This document shows positions 43,991 to 53,786 of a DNA stretch of 64,000 bases, in pieces. Position numbers and translations under genes: made by a program. How positions within the stretch are numbered: position 1 is the stretch's first letter; every line of letters starts with the position of its first letter. Source of the DNA: Nannochloris sp. 'desiccata' (lineage: Eukaryota > Chlorophyta > Trebouxiophyceae > Chlorellales > Chlorellaceae); the NCBI GenBank assembly GCA_019044685.2, contig JAGTXX020000017.1, positions 589,438 through 653,437 on the forward strand, written 5' to 3'. The notes beneath the pieces were generated by a model. It was given only the letters and a program-made list of their open reading frames with translations. It was not told where the DNA came from and did not search any database.

Positions 43991-45686
43991 AGCAGTCGAA
44001 CACGCACTATCTGCTGCCAAGCACCTGCCTGAAGTTGAAACGCATTTCGATCACACATTGTTGAGAGGGACGATCAATCAAATTAGTTTTGGAAGCCGCA
44101 TTTTTTTTCACACAAGCTTAAACAACATCAAGAACGTGGATATTCAAGGCCATTTGCTACATAACACCATGGCTTTAAACTTTGGAAGAACAATAAGAAC
44201 GCAGCACCTTCATCTCGCTGCTCCTCTCGTCTCTCTTCGAGGCTTGCACTCTAGCCCTGGTTTCGCCGCAGCTGGTCTTCTACCTCTAAATAAATCACCT
44301 TCTAGGTATACAAGCAACTCATACAGCCATTTTTATTCCCGTAATATTCATTCCTCACGGCCAACACAACGGTTTATGGCGGTACCTGATCGGAAAGATG
44401 AGAAAAATTATACTAGAACCACCGAAGCAGCACGGAAACCTTCTGCCAAGGACCTAGCCAAACAAAAACGAGAGCTTCGTGCTGTTAATGTCGCTGTTGG
44501 TGTCAATTTCGCCATCTTTCTCGCGAAAGTAGCTACCTGGGGTTTCACTCGAAGTGGTGCTCTTCTCGCAGAGGCGCTGCACTCTCTCGCTGATTGTGTG
44601 AATCAACTCTTACTAAGAGCTGGTGTAAATCAATCTAGAAGACCAGCTACGTTCCAACATCCCTATGGGTTCCATCGTGAAAAGTACATCTACGCACTAA
44701 TGTCTGCAGTCGGTGTTTTCTGTTTAGGCGCCGGCGCTTCAGTAGTTCATGGCATTCAATCTTTATTGGACCCCCCAGCTTTGGAGCACATGGGGTATAG
44801 TTTAGCTGTCCTAGGCATTTCTGCTTTTGCAGAGATGTGTTCATTAAATGTAGCTCTAGGTGCATTGCGTACTGGTGCTAAAATAGAGGGTCAGAGTCTT
44901 TACAAATACTTGATGTCTTCCAATGATCCCACGACAGCAGCGGTGCTGGCAGAGGATGCTGGAGCAGTTGCTGGTCTTGGTATTGCAGGGGTTGCATCCT
45001 ACATGACATACGTTACTGGAGATCCTGTGTACGATGCTGTAGGATCTATTGCAGTTGGGTGTCTTATGGGAGCTGTCGCAGTGATGCTTATTCGAAATAA
45101 TAAAAAATTTTTAATCGGTCAAGCGATGCGCCCCGAGCAGCACGATGCTATCATCAAGCATTTAAAATCTGATAAGATGGTGTTAGCTGTGATTGACCCT
45201 AAAAGTGAGGAGATAGGGGACGGTGTTTATCGATTCAAAGCTGAAATCCAATGGTCTGGGGATAGAGTAGTAAATAAATACTTGGGGTCTTTAGGACGGG
45301 AATCCCTGTACGGTCAGATTCGTAATGCAGCATGTACTTCCACTGGTTCAAACAGTACTAGTCCTACTACAGGTACTGTAGATGATGAGACATTACGTAA
45401 TGCGATGGATTTAGCAATGATGGAGTTTGGGAGAGGTGTTATTCGTACTGTTGGCGAAGAGATTGATAGACTCGAATGTGAATTGCGAGAACTTTGCCCA
45501 GGACTCTACTATGTTGATTTGGAGACCGATAAAGGGAGGACGGACAAGATTAGTGGGAATTTAGAATGTATTATTAATGCAGAAGAAGTGCAAAGGAAGG
45601 ACGTGATGGGTGTGGATGAGTTAGATTCTGGGGAGAGCTTTCCTGGAGGGAGTGGGAGAGCTGCTCCAGCGGCAGGCGCAGCGTAA
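43977..45686 (+). CDS. SLC30A9/ZnT9-like mitochondrial zinc transporter (left-arm copy)
   Basis: A single exon of 569 residues from ATG 43977. A cation-diffusion-facilitator protein exporting zinc, by family knowledge from the mitochondrial matrix. About 140 N-terminal residues start MLRRKAVEHALSAAKHLPEV, an amphipathic basic presequence. The core begins near LRAVNVAVGVNFAIFLAKVA and runs through six predicted spans. The SLC30A9-type metal site HxxxD is in AEALHSLADCVNQLLL, and its partner is in AEDAGAVAGLGIAG. FQHPYGFHREKYIYAL is the family signature after span 2. The C-terminal cytosolic domain follows (MVLAVIDPKSEEIGDGVYRF), then an Ala/Gly-rich end. Everything from 44254 on lies in the left arm of the palindrome and is repeated at 62568-64000. 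TGTAA is at 45822. Confidence 0.88.
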   Translation: MLRRKAVEHALSAAKHLPEVETHFDHTLLRGTINQISFGSRIFFHTSLNNIKNVDIQGHLLHNTMALNFGRTIRTQHLHLAAPLVSLRGLHSSPGFAAAGLLPLNKSPSRYTSNSYSHFYSRNIHSSRPTQRFMAVPDRKDEKNYTRTTEAARKPSAKDLAKQKRELRAVNVAVGVNFAIFLAKVATWGFTRSGALLAEALHSLADCVNQLLLRAGVNQSRRPATFQHPYGFHREKYIYALMSAVGVFCLGAGASVVHGIQSLLDPPALEHMGYSLAVLGISAFAEMCSLNVALGALRTGAKIEGQSLYKYLMSSNDPTTAAVLAEDAGAVAGLGIAGVASYMTYVTGDPVYDAVGSIAVGCLMGAVAVMLIRNNKKFLIGQAMRPEQHDAIIKHLKSDKMVLAVIDPKSEEIGDGVYRFKAEIQWSGDRVVNKYLGSLGRESLYGQIRNAACTSTGSNSTSPTTGTVDDETLRNAMDLAMMEFGRGVIRTVGEEIDRLECELRELCPGLYYVDLETDKGRTDKISGNLECIINAEEVQRKDVMGVDELDSGESFPGGSGRAAPAAGAA

Positions 45687-45821
45687 TTCTTATTCTTTTT
45701 GAAAAAATATCGATAGAGCTTCTTGACTTGACTTTCTACCATTTTGTCAGTAAATTAATGTTGTCCTCTCTTTTGCTTATTGTCATTATCGTTGCTCTTC
45801 AATAAACTATTACCAGAATAC

Positions 45822-45826
45822 TGTAA
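45822..45826 (+). terminator. TGTAA polyadenylation signal of the SLC30A9-like gene
   Basis: TGTAA 136 bp after the stop. On the opposite strand TTACA at 45841 and 45848 can serve the convergent gene. Confidence 0.4.
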
Positions 45827-45879
45827 TATAATCAATTTCTTTACATATTACAACACTAAATAATAAACGACTTTTATTT

Positions 45880-47027
45880 TTAACGGAGTGAATTTGCAAA
45901 CAGCACTGCAACCACACTCAAAGCAATGAGCACAGGTGCTATTGATATAAAATACAGTGCACCATATCCTACCCAATCAGGCAAAATATCTGCTAAGCCT
46001 TGAGGCTTATCGGTAGGATCCCTTCCCATTGGAGGGCGAACAATATCTTTCTGGCGCCACGGCTGAGATGCGTCGTCAGCAGCAGGGGTTGTGGCTGGAG
46101 CTAATGCAGCGACTCCTGTAGGAAAATTAGAAGTAGATAAAAAGTAGAGGATGTATTGAAAAGACGAGGTAGAAAGTGATGGTATGAAATGAGGGGATTC
46201 ATCAACGACCTTCATTAGAAAGGAAGAGAAAGGTGAAAAAAAGAAAGCTCAAAGAAAAAATCAGAAAAAAACAGCCTCCCTTTGCCTGACAAAATAGTTA
46301 AAAAATCAAACTTATTGAGATTACATTCAATGCTTACCTGTTGTACCAGGTTCATCAGCATCAACAAATGGCCAATTCACCATCTCTCTATGCAATTCTC
46401 TCAATGCAATACGATCTGTAGGTATCTTCCCTTCAGCCACAGCGTCCAAAGCGTCGGCCATCTCATCTCTTGAAACGCCACTGCTGTCCTCCATACCCAT
46501 AAGTCTTCTTTCTCTAGACCGAGGATCCTCAATGGCAATAGTAAGCTTGACTTCATTGACAGACATGTCACGTTTGTTTTTTAAAAGCTTTAATACGTTG
46601 ACAATTTCTCTGCAGTATTTTTTAGCCTCGTCTTCAGAGACTTCAGCAGCACCAAGGACCTGGCCTGGCTCGGCTTTACGTTTGGAATCGCCACTTTCAA
46701 GCTCGGCCTGACGCTGCATAAATTCTTCAAGCTGGGCTTCAAGATCTTCTTCGCCAAGGTCGTTAAAGGCTGCCGAAAATCTGTACAAGAAACGAAAGCA
46801 ACAGGAACAAGATGGGTCAGAGAAAGGCTGATCAGAAAATTCATCAAAATTTTGAAAGTAATTGAGAGACAATGAACTTACTTGACCATTCTAAGTGTGG
46901 TTTGACCTCCTGCACGGCGTCTAAGTTCCTTAGGAAGAGCAAAGGCAGGAGCATTGGCAGATGGCCGACTGCAAGTCTGTAGAGTAGCTACAGGAGGGCA
47001 CATTGCCCCAATAGTGCTTGATAACAT
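45880..47027 (-). CDS. Plastid-targeted membrane protein, unknown (left-arm copy)
   Basis: Three exons (47027-46882, 46780-46338, 46115-45880; GT-AG) give 274 residues. The first about 45 residues are Ser/Ala/Arg-rich without acidic residues (MLSSTIGAMCPPVATLQTCS) and look like a chloroplast transit peptide. Next is a soluble charged part (FNDLGEEDLEAQLEEFMQRQ, KKYCREIVNVLKLLKNKRDM) of predicted helices. The C-terminus has one clear membrane span, DWVGYGALYFISIAPVLIAL then SVVAVLFANSLR. One C-terminal span behind a stromal domain fits plant thylakoid assembly proteins such as the cytochrome b6f factor DAC, but this link is tentative. The open frame continues upstream of the chosen Met without a targeting look. 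An identical copy lies at 61227-62374. Confidence 0.65.
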
Positions 47028-47327
47028 CTTGTTTATGGTGTAATTAATTGCGTCAACTCTTGAAACGGTGCTTATAACGTGCTGACTAAATGATAACAGA
47101 GGATATTTATCTCTAATCACAACTAAATACGCTGCACCGATGAGCTTCAAATGTGTCAAAACTTGTTATAAATATGAAATATAAAACAGTTAATGTATTT
47201 ATTCAGTCAAATATGAACTCAAGCTACTTTTAACCAGCTTTAGTGCCCCAGCAACACCCATCAAAGCGGCCTGCAGCAGGAGCAGACACTAGCTTCAATC
47301 TAAAATTAAAGATGCTACAAAATTCGC
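47028..47327. other. Intergenic region, left arm
   Basis: 300 bp between tandem minus-strand genes: promoter of the plastid membrane-protein gene and 3' UTR of the large gene. Nothing else recognised; repeated at 60927-61226. Confidence 0.45.
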
Positions 47328-50300
47328 TTATTTCCGACTAGTCTCCGAGTATTCCGGAGGGAATGTCTTATCCACATCACCACGCATCAATTTCCCAAGA
47401 GGAACTAAATCAATTTCATTTGTCAAAACCAGAGGACTCGTCGCCCTCAAGGCGTCTTCATCGGCTTTGCCACTAAGTTTAACCATAAACTGGTCATCTT
47501 CCACCTCGCCAGCAGTATCCACACATACTGATACATTCAGATCTTCCCTGGTTAGTAAATTATACCAGCCTTTCATTTGATCACGGAAACCTTCAAGCTC
47601 TTCTGGAGGCCGTTCTTTGAAAGCAAGCTGCACAGCACGCCCCACAGCATGTAGCAGACGAATAATCCCACCAGGAGTAACTGCACTTTGGAAACCCAGG
47701 CTTTGTACATCTGCACGAAGTCTAGATATATCTGAAGATTCGAAATGGAATAAATATCTATCGCGGGCGGCCGGAGGGCCCCCTGCTGTTGCAGCCGGAG
47801 CAGAGGCATCTCCTCCTGCTGGAGTTAGCGCCAAGGTCATTACATCACCTAAATGGCCTATAATACGACCTGCAGAAGTGTTGAATGCGCCTTCGCCACC
47901 CATTGAGGTGCCATCAAGGCCAGAAAGAATTTCTCCAATACGACGTTCATCAAGCCGGACACGGACTTTAAGGCGATTGACAAACATACGACCGAGACGG
48001 TCACCTACTAGGGTGCGTGGTTGACTAAGAACTTTATTTGCATCTTCATCCTGTAAAAAAACAAAAGGAGAAAGGAAAATTAAGGTTGATGGCCTCTTAG
48101 ATAGTGATATTTAACATTTTAAACAAATAGGGGTTGTTACGTACGTCTTTCTCTAGCTCATTTTGGACGATTTTCGCGCCCAATTCATCCAGTACACCCT
48201 GAATAAGACCCAACGCAGTGCTCATCTGCTCTTTCATTCTTGAATCCACTTCAGAATCACCAGTCAGCTCAATCCAATTTACAGCTTGAGAGGGAGGGCG
48301 GAGATGAGAGGGCACCGTCAAAGCCTTGAAATTGTCCATAAACTGCAAGAGAAAGATGGGATATAAAGATTAATAGCTAATTTTTTAATAGGAAAGTATT
48401 AAAACTTTTATTTTTTGAAAAGTCAATCAATAAATCAAAGAGGAGATTTTATCTTCGCCTGATAAACTCACCACACCAAGTTTGCCTGCGGGCGATGGCA
48501 GAGGCAAATCAAACGAAAATGCCCCATCTTGATCCAATTTAATATTCAACGGGAAACGAAGGCGTAGTGGCCCTTCATAAAAGCAATTCTCAACCCCACC
48601 AGAAAACCCTTGACAATCTGCAGCAGCAAGTACAGTACCAGCAGCACCTCGGAATTTCGATTTGAAATGCTGCAATTCTCGCAACGCAAATGCGTGCCAA
48701 GCGTGTAACACCTCCAATTCATCGACTACAGTCTCCTTCATACTGTGAAGCGTCGATCCAGGGTCTAATAAAGGCCCTTTAACGATCATTTCTTCAATTG
48801 CACGTTGAGTGAAATCATGAATTGCAGTTACGACAGCATCAGCGTTAATTCCAACATCCATACTTTGTACCACTACACGGGTACGAGCAGGTTTACGACG
48901 CATTTTCCGTACAGGACCAGCCATAAACTCTGAAAATGAGAAATCTGCCACTTCTGGACGGCCATGTGCTTGAGCAAGCACATGGTAAGCTGTGTCCATC
49001 ACTCCGCACAGCTGGCGGTAGACTTTGGGAAAACGTTCATAGGTGGCTTGGAAGTTAATTAGCTCTGCAATAGATGCAGGACGTGGAGGATCTAATAACG
49101 CTGCACTACCATTGAACAATTCAGCAAGAACTTGAGCTTGAGGGAGACTTAATCCGAGTAAATTACGTGCTTCCTTTGCAGCGGCGTACAGCGCTTGTTG
49201 ATGTCGGGCATCTTTTGCAGAGCGTGCAGGGCCCCGAACTTCAAAACCAAGGTCAGCATCAAGAACATCAAGGGCAGGACCAACAACACCAACATCAGCT
49301 ACAGCTTCCAACCCTTTTTTAGCGGTTAAGAGGTACTCTCCAAACTCCTTTGGGAATAAATTGAGCAAGCGTCTTTGAATTAATCCAGGAATAGCAATTC
49401 GTAAAATATGTTTGATTAGAGTTGGAGGCATCGGAACGTTATTTCCTTTGATCGTGTATTTCAATTTGTCGACATAGAATACAGGCCGGTCTCCACGCTG
49501 GGTTCCTGGTCGCCATCCATGCTGTTTTGAATATTCAAAAACAAAGCGGGCAAAGCAGGTCGCACGCACATCGGCCTTTCCAATAGTCAAATTCGGTACT
49601 TTTGTACCTCGTTCTCCTATTAATTCAAACCCTGCAAGTCTCCCCATCACGTAGACTCCTTTAGGTATCTTGGTAAGACCTGCAGCAGCTGCAGCTTCGG
49701 CTGCATCTTCGTCGTTAAATTCAAAAACGCTCGAGGTGCCGTCATTTCCGTCATCTAGGACACTCATGGCATCAGCTCCTGGACCGAAATCACCACGATT
49801 CCAGCCACTTCCATGCCCACTACTCGATTCACCTACTTCAGGAGCGCCCATATTTTCATTATTTCTCATTTTGTGATGGTATTGTTGCTGTTGAGAAGAA
49901 GAGGCTCGTTGTAATGTCTCTTTAGTCAATGGAGACGGTGCATTAGCTTCGTTTTGCTGTCCATCGTAGTGCTGCCTGTTACCGCTATGATCATCGTCTG
50001 CATAAATATCGTCATCTTCATCATCATCAGAAGCTAAAGAACCATCACCTTCATCATTCTCCAGTACTAGACCAGCAAACGTGGGTATCTGTGGCGGTGA
50101 ATCATCATTACTGGAATTAGTTCCATCATAAGAAGGACCACAGTCACCTTCCATCACAGCTTCCAGTCCACTATACTCATCATAATCAGATCCAGCGACA
50201 CTTTCCGAAAGACGTGCAGATGCATCTTCATCGATAGAAGTACTCATCATGCTACCACGACGAGCGACATCAGTTAATTCATGGCCACCAAAGGCTAGGC

Positions 50301-52081
50301 GATCAAGACTAGCTTCGCTCCCCGCGTTGAGATGTTTGCTGCTATTACTATTCACCCCACCACCACCACTAGATTTACTGCTCCGAGATAATAATTTTGA
50401 TGCCAATGATCTCTTTTGTTTATTTACCGTACCCGTCATATCGTCCTCGTCGCGTGCTGGCTGTAGATGAGGCAGTCCTTTGCCTTGGAAACGTTCTTTT
50501 CTATTACTAAGACGGGTCATGAAACGAGAAGCGAAACCGGTTTTGCCTGAACCTGTTGCTCCTGGTGCTGGTTTAGGAAGTTTTCCTGATGGAGGAAGAC
50601 CGGAGGCAGAAGAAGGAAGGGGAGATGGGTGTGGAGGTGTTGCTGTCGAGGCAGAGGCAGAGGAATGAGCGGCAGGGAAGGAGACAGATCGCCGTGTTAG
50701 AGAATCTACGCCGCTTGATTGATGATTGGCTGCTAATGACTTCTCACTGTGGCTATTAGAAACATGTGATTTACGTTGCTGCAGTGGCAGTGGTTGCTGA
50801 TTTGAAGAGCTTTGTCCCCCTGCTAACTTATTAGGGGCACTTGTTGGCCTTACACCGCCACCGCCACCGCTTGAACTAACAGAATCTGTTCTTCTCTGTG
50901 CAAAACTAGGCTTGCGTGTAGGAGACAATCGCCTAGATCCTCCTCCTCCTCCCCCTCCTTTTGCTGCTGCCTTTTCTCCTCCGCTTCGAGTTGCAGCGGT
51001 GGGCGCTTCTACTTGAACTACCATTCTGGCCATTCTAAAAGTACCGTCTTCGCCAAGGCCTCCTGGTTCCATAGTGATCTTCATTGCACCGTGAATTTCA
51101 GAAATACAGATGTCTTTGCATGCGCCAAAGATACCACCACCTCCGAAAGTAATGCTGCCGGAAAAGAAGGGAAAATTAACAAGAAAAAAAGGGAAGAGTT
51201 AGAAAATGGTGTTTTGCAACTACATTTGCCAGGGCAGCTTCCAGGAGCAGAAATTTTGAGCGATGTAAAAAATAACAACTTAAAGAAATAGTAAGAACGT
51301 ACTTGAATCCTTTCATTAATGGGAAATAGTACTGATGTTTTGCTCTATTGTACTTTTGCCGAGTCTGTAAAATATTCTCTTGTAGACGTTGCAGTTGAGC
51401 GGCACCCGTCTCTTCAGCTACCTGTCTATCCCTCTGCATGCGTTCATAATGCTCTCTTCCAAGAAGTTCTACTTCTATAAGATTTATTTCGTCATTGTAC
51501 ACACGCTTTGTATCCTGAAAAAGCCAAAGATAGAAGAAAATGGAGCTGGTTCAGCAATCCTGAACCGACGATATCGATAAGTACATTTTATGAAAAAGTG
51601 AAGCAGCCATATGTAGACCCACCTGCAGAGCGACAAGCTTGGTCTCCCAAATATCTGCTTCTTCAGAGCGACGATGCTGATTGATCTCTGCCTTTGCTCC
51701 AGCTATATCGAAATCTAGGGTGTCCAAAGTACGCCTAAGTCGGTCTCGCTCCGCCTGTAGCGCCTCGGTAGACAGAGGTCGACCAAACGCATCTACGCGT
51801 GCTCTGATAACGTTGAAGCCTGTGCTTGTACCGGGGTTGTTTTTAACAGTGCTTGCAGAAAGGTTGAGTACCCGATGCTGCAGTGCTTCTTCTTCTTTGG
51901 CTAGCAACTGCATAGTCTGTTTCATTCCAGCCGCATGTTCTTTAAGCACAGGCTTTTCTGACTGGCTCCAACGCTGTAGAGCATCATCACGGTCACGTGT
52001 GGCCTGGACTTGAAGCTGTTGGGCCCGCACCCTTAGAGGGGCGAGGGCAGACAGTGCCTCATCGAATTTAGTTGTGGCCAT
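47328..52081 (-). CDS. Large 1424-residue protein of unknown function (left-arm copy)
   Basis: Five exons (52081-51623, 51514-51303, 51154-48472, 48342-48145, 48050-47328) join in frame. No family is recognised. Residues 1-220 are a long charged coiled coil (RDRDDALQRWSQSEKPVLKE; AERDRLRRTLDTLDFDI; EELLGRE-type segments). A Gly-rich turn FGGGGIFGACKDICISEIHG follows. About 260-720 is low complexity: Ser/Pro/Gly, then strongly acidic. The conserved-looking part starts near 723 with YVMGRLAGFELIGERGTKVP and includes FYVDKLKYTIKGNNVPMPPT, LIQRRLLNLFPKEFGEYLL, a helical stretch, and a beta-rich end (FRDQMKGWYNLLTREDLNVS, DQFMVKLSG). Alternating polar and hydrophobic strands with IPGLIQRRLL recall lipid-binding tubular folds, but that is a guess. 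It is intact, and its exact copy is at 56173-60926. Confidence 0.7.
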
Positions 52082-52184
52082 GGGCCCCTAAGTTTTCAGT
52101 ACGCGCACACAAATGGCAGCATTAGGTTACCGGGAATTGATTTATATGAATTGTAATAGCTAATGGAAATTGTTTCGCCACTAA

Positions 52185-52941
52185 TAGTGTTTCTGGGGCC
52201 TTAAATTTTTTTTGCGTGCCAGGCTCACTTTCTTTGTGTTTCATCACTCAAGCCCCAAATATTTTTTGCGTTAGCAATATTTTTTTTGCGCTGCGCGCGG
52301 CTTAGCGCTGCGCGCGGCCGTAGAACTTCTCAATTATTTGCTGTTACATGGAATTATTTAAGCTGCGTCGGTTAATCTGTCTGCTCAGCAAGCAATTCTT
52401 TGGTACGGTTCAACACCGCCACCACCTCCTTGGTTAATACGGCCCCCTTCTCCCCCATTATGGCCAACTCTGGGCCATTTATACTAATATGCATACACTT
52501 TTCAACTGTGTTAACCTTTAACCTATTTCTTAACTTGCTTTTTATGATATTCATTTTTGAAAAACCACGCTCGACGATGGCGGTGTTGAGCGGCAAAATC
52601 AAGTCATTTTGAGAAGAAGTAGGCGCTGCTTTTTGAGGGGATCGCTCAGATGCAGTGCGCTTGCTGCCGCCAGGCTGGCTCAACCAGGCGGAAAGTGGTC
52701 CCTTGGGGTTGTTACTACTCATAACTATAAGAATTAATGGTTTTTACAATGAAAAAATGAATTAACAGTGCACGCAAAGACCCAAAATCTCTTGTGTTTC
52801 GCCACTCTGCAGCACGCATAGCCCCGAAATTTTTTTGCGTGCTCCGCACGCAAACCTCTATTTTTTCTTGTGTTTCGCCCATTTTTTCTTGCGTTCTTCA
52901 TACATGGCGCACGCAAGAAATTTGCGGAGCCAGAAACACTG
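52185..52941 (-). mobile_element. Non-autonomous hAT transposon, left-arm copy
   Basis: 757 bp with terminal inverted repeats TAGTGTTTCTGG (plus start) and CAGTGTTTCTGG (minus end), fitting the hAT consensus YARNG. It is flanked by an 8-bp target-site duplication: GCCACTAA at 52177-52184 and GCCACTAT at 52942-52949, one mismatch. Subterminal zones repeat TTGCGTG and TTGTGTTTCGCC-like words, as hAT ends often do, and one side has a doubled GC-rich word. Inside is a short frame encoding only the transposase C-terminus. It sits in the promoter gap between the large gene and the transporter stub. Confidence 0.85.
52372..52722 (-). pseudogene. hAT transposase remnant, C-terminal dimerisation domain only
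   Basis: 116 residues. The first about 40 (MSSNNPKGPLSAWLSQPGGS onwards) are polar and may be the original transposase N-terminus. Then DLILPLNTAIVERGFSKMNI and IKSKLRNRLKVNTVEKCMHI form the hAT dimerisation motif (conserved ERGFS, N-x-IK, LRNRL, ISINGP). The BED finger and the DDE catalytic core are missing, so it cannot transpose by itself. The frame is open from start to stop, so an expressed short protein is not excluded. Identical copy at 55532-55882. Confidence 0.8.
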
Positions 52942-53264
52942 GCCACTATAATGCAGTTTAAGAAACGCAAAAAAGTTTGCCCAAAATTGTCGTCAGCCCA
53001 AATTCCTCAATAAAAACGCTGAACTGCGCTTTTCGTCACAATTTATTCCTGTAAACATTTACATTCAATTAGGTATACGGCTTCTTCTGCAGTAACGCAT
53101 TAATAGCAGTTGACAGAAGTTGGTTAGGCATACTTGAAAATCAATCGATTTTTTAACTGGCCAAGACTTGAAGCGACTTATTAATCGTGTATCTAAGCTC
53201 GTATCATTATAAGCCATTCCTCGATAAAAGTTATTGCTGCTAAAAATAGCGTCAATAGAGCAGC

Positions 53265-53381
53265 ATGACTGGAGACAAAGAATTAGAGAATGGAAATTTC
53301 GCACTCCTTATAGCAGCATACCTGACACTCAACACTAGAAATTCACCTGGTAGCCTTTTTAGAGACCTTGAAACTGAGTAA
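53265..53381 (+). pseudogene. 5' stub of the TPT-like transporter, created by the palindrome junction
   Basis: Codons 1-24 equal those of the intact gene at 54989 (MTGDKELENGNFALLIAAYL TLNT). At 53338/53339 the sequence leaves the gene and continues into spacer, adding 14 foreign codons (RNSPGSLFRDLETE) and a TAA. The stub keeps the whole upstream region of the intact gene, so its promoter should be present. It points toward the 3' end of the intact transporter. Confidence 0.85.
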
Positions 53382-53786
53382 ATGGACTATTTAATTCCTT
53401 TTTTGCTTGTTCTTTCCTTCTATTTCATTTTTTCAACTTCTGACAGACGCAACGCTTTTCGGTAAAAGAAAATCAATCATTTTTTAATTAGTATGGTCAT
53501 TGGGCAATCGAACAAATTCGCAGTACAGCTAGTGGACAAAAGAATGCAGAAAGACAAGGGGAAAGAGTAGAGCAACAAACAAGGAAGAGGTAGGCCTGGA
53601 CTAAGAGTGTTAAGATAATCAAGAACTTCCTAAATAATAAAATCACGTTTTCGTGGTCTTTCCTAATCGTTCCCCTTTTTTGTTTCATTGAGCAAATTGT
53701 GGGTAGCATATTTGTCAAGTATATAAGATTACGGGCTGTATATATATCGCAATAATAATTTTCTATCTATTTCTCTAAATACGTAC
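53339..53786. other. Unique spacer DNA next to the new junction
   Basis: 448 bp outside the inverted repeat, between the left junction and the transporter stop codon. It is AT-rich and should be the 3' UTR and downstream flank of the transporter. No gene beyond the 14 chimeric codons of the stub, and no repeat at the junction, was recognised. Confidence 0.5.

Larger units (their letters stand above)
44254..53338 (+). repeat. Left arm of a giant inverted repeat (palindrome)
   Basis: Each position x pairs with 108254 minus x on the other strand. Gene and exon boundaries checked between 44647 and 53304 obey this sum exactly, so the arms contain no insertion or deletion relative to each other. 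Translated proteins of both arms are identical throughout. The inner end is sharp: after AACACTAG the left arm reads AAATTC while the reverse complement of the right reads TTTGAA. The outer end is not in the window, since the right arm is still matching at 64000. The arm is at least 9085 bp. Confidence 0.95.

Noticed and set aside
52734..52970. 78-codon minus-strand frame next to the hAT remnant
   Set aside because: It lies over the element's subterminal repeats and terminal repeat and extends past the target duplication; its Arg/Lys/Asn-rich sequence reflects the repeated DNA words, not a protein.
53065..53304. 79-codon frame at the inner edge of each arm (also 54950-55189)
   Set aside because: It overlaps the transporter start on the opposite strand and has no domain; it is the antisense of the transporter 5' region.
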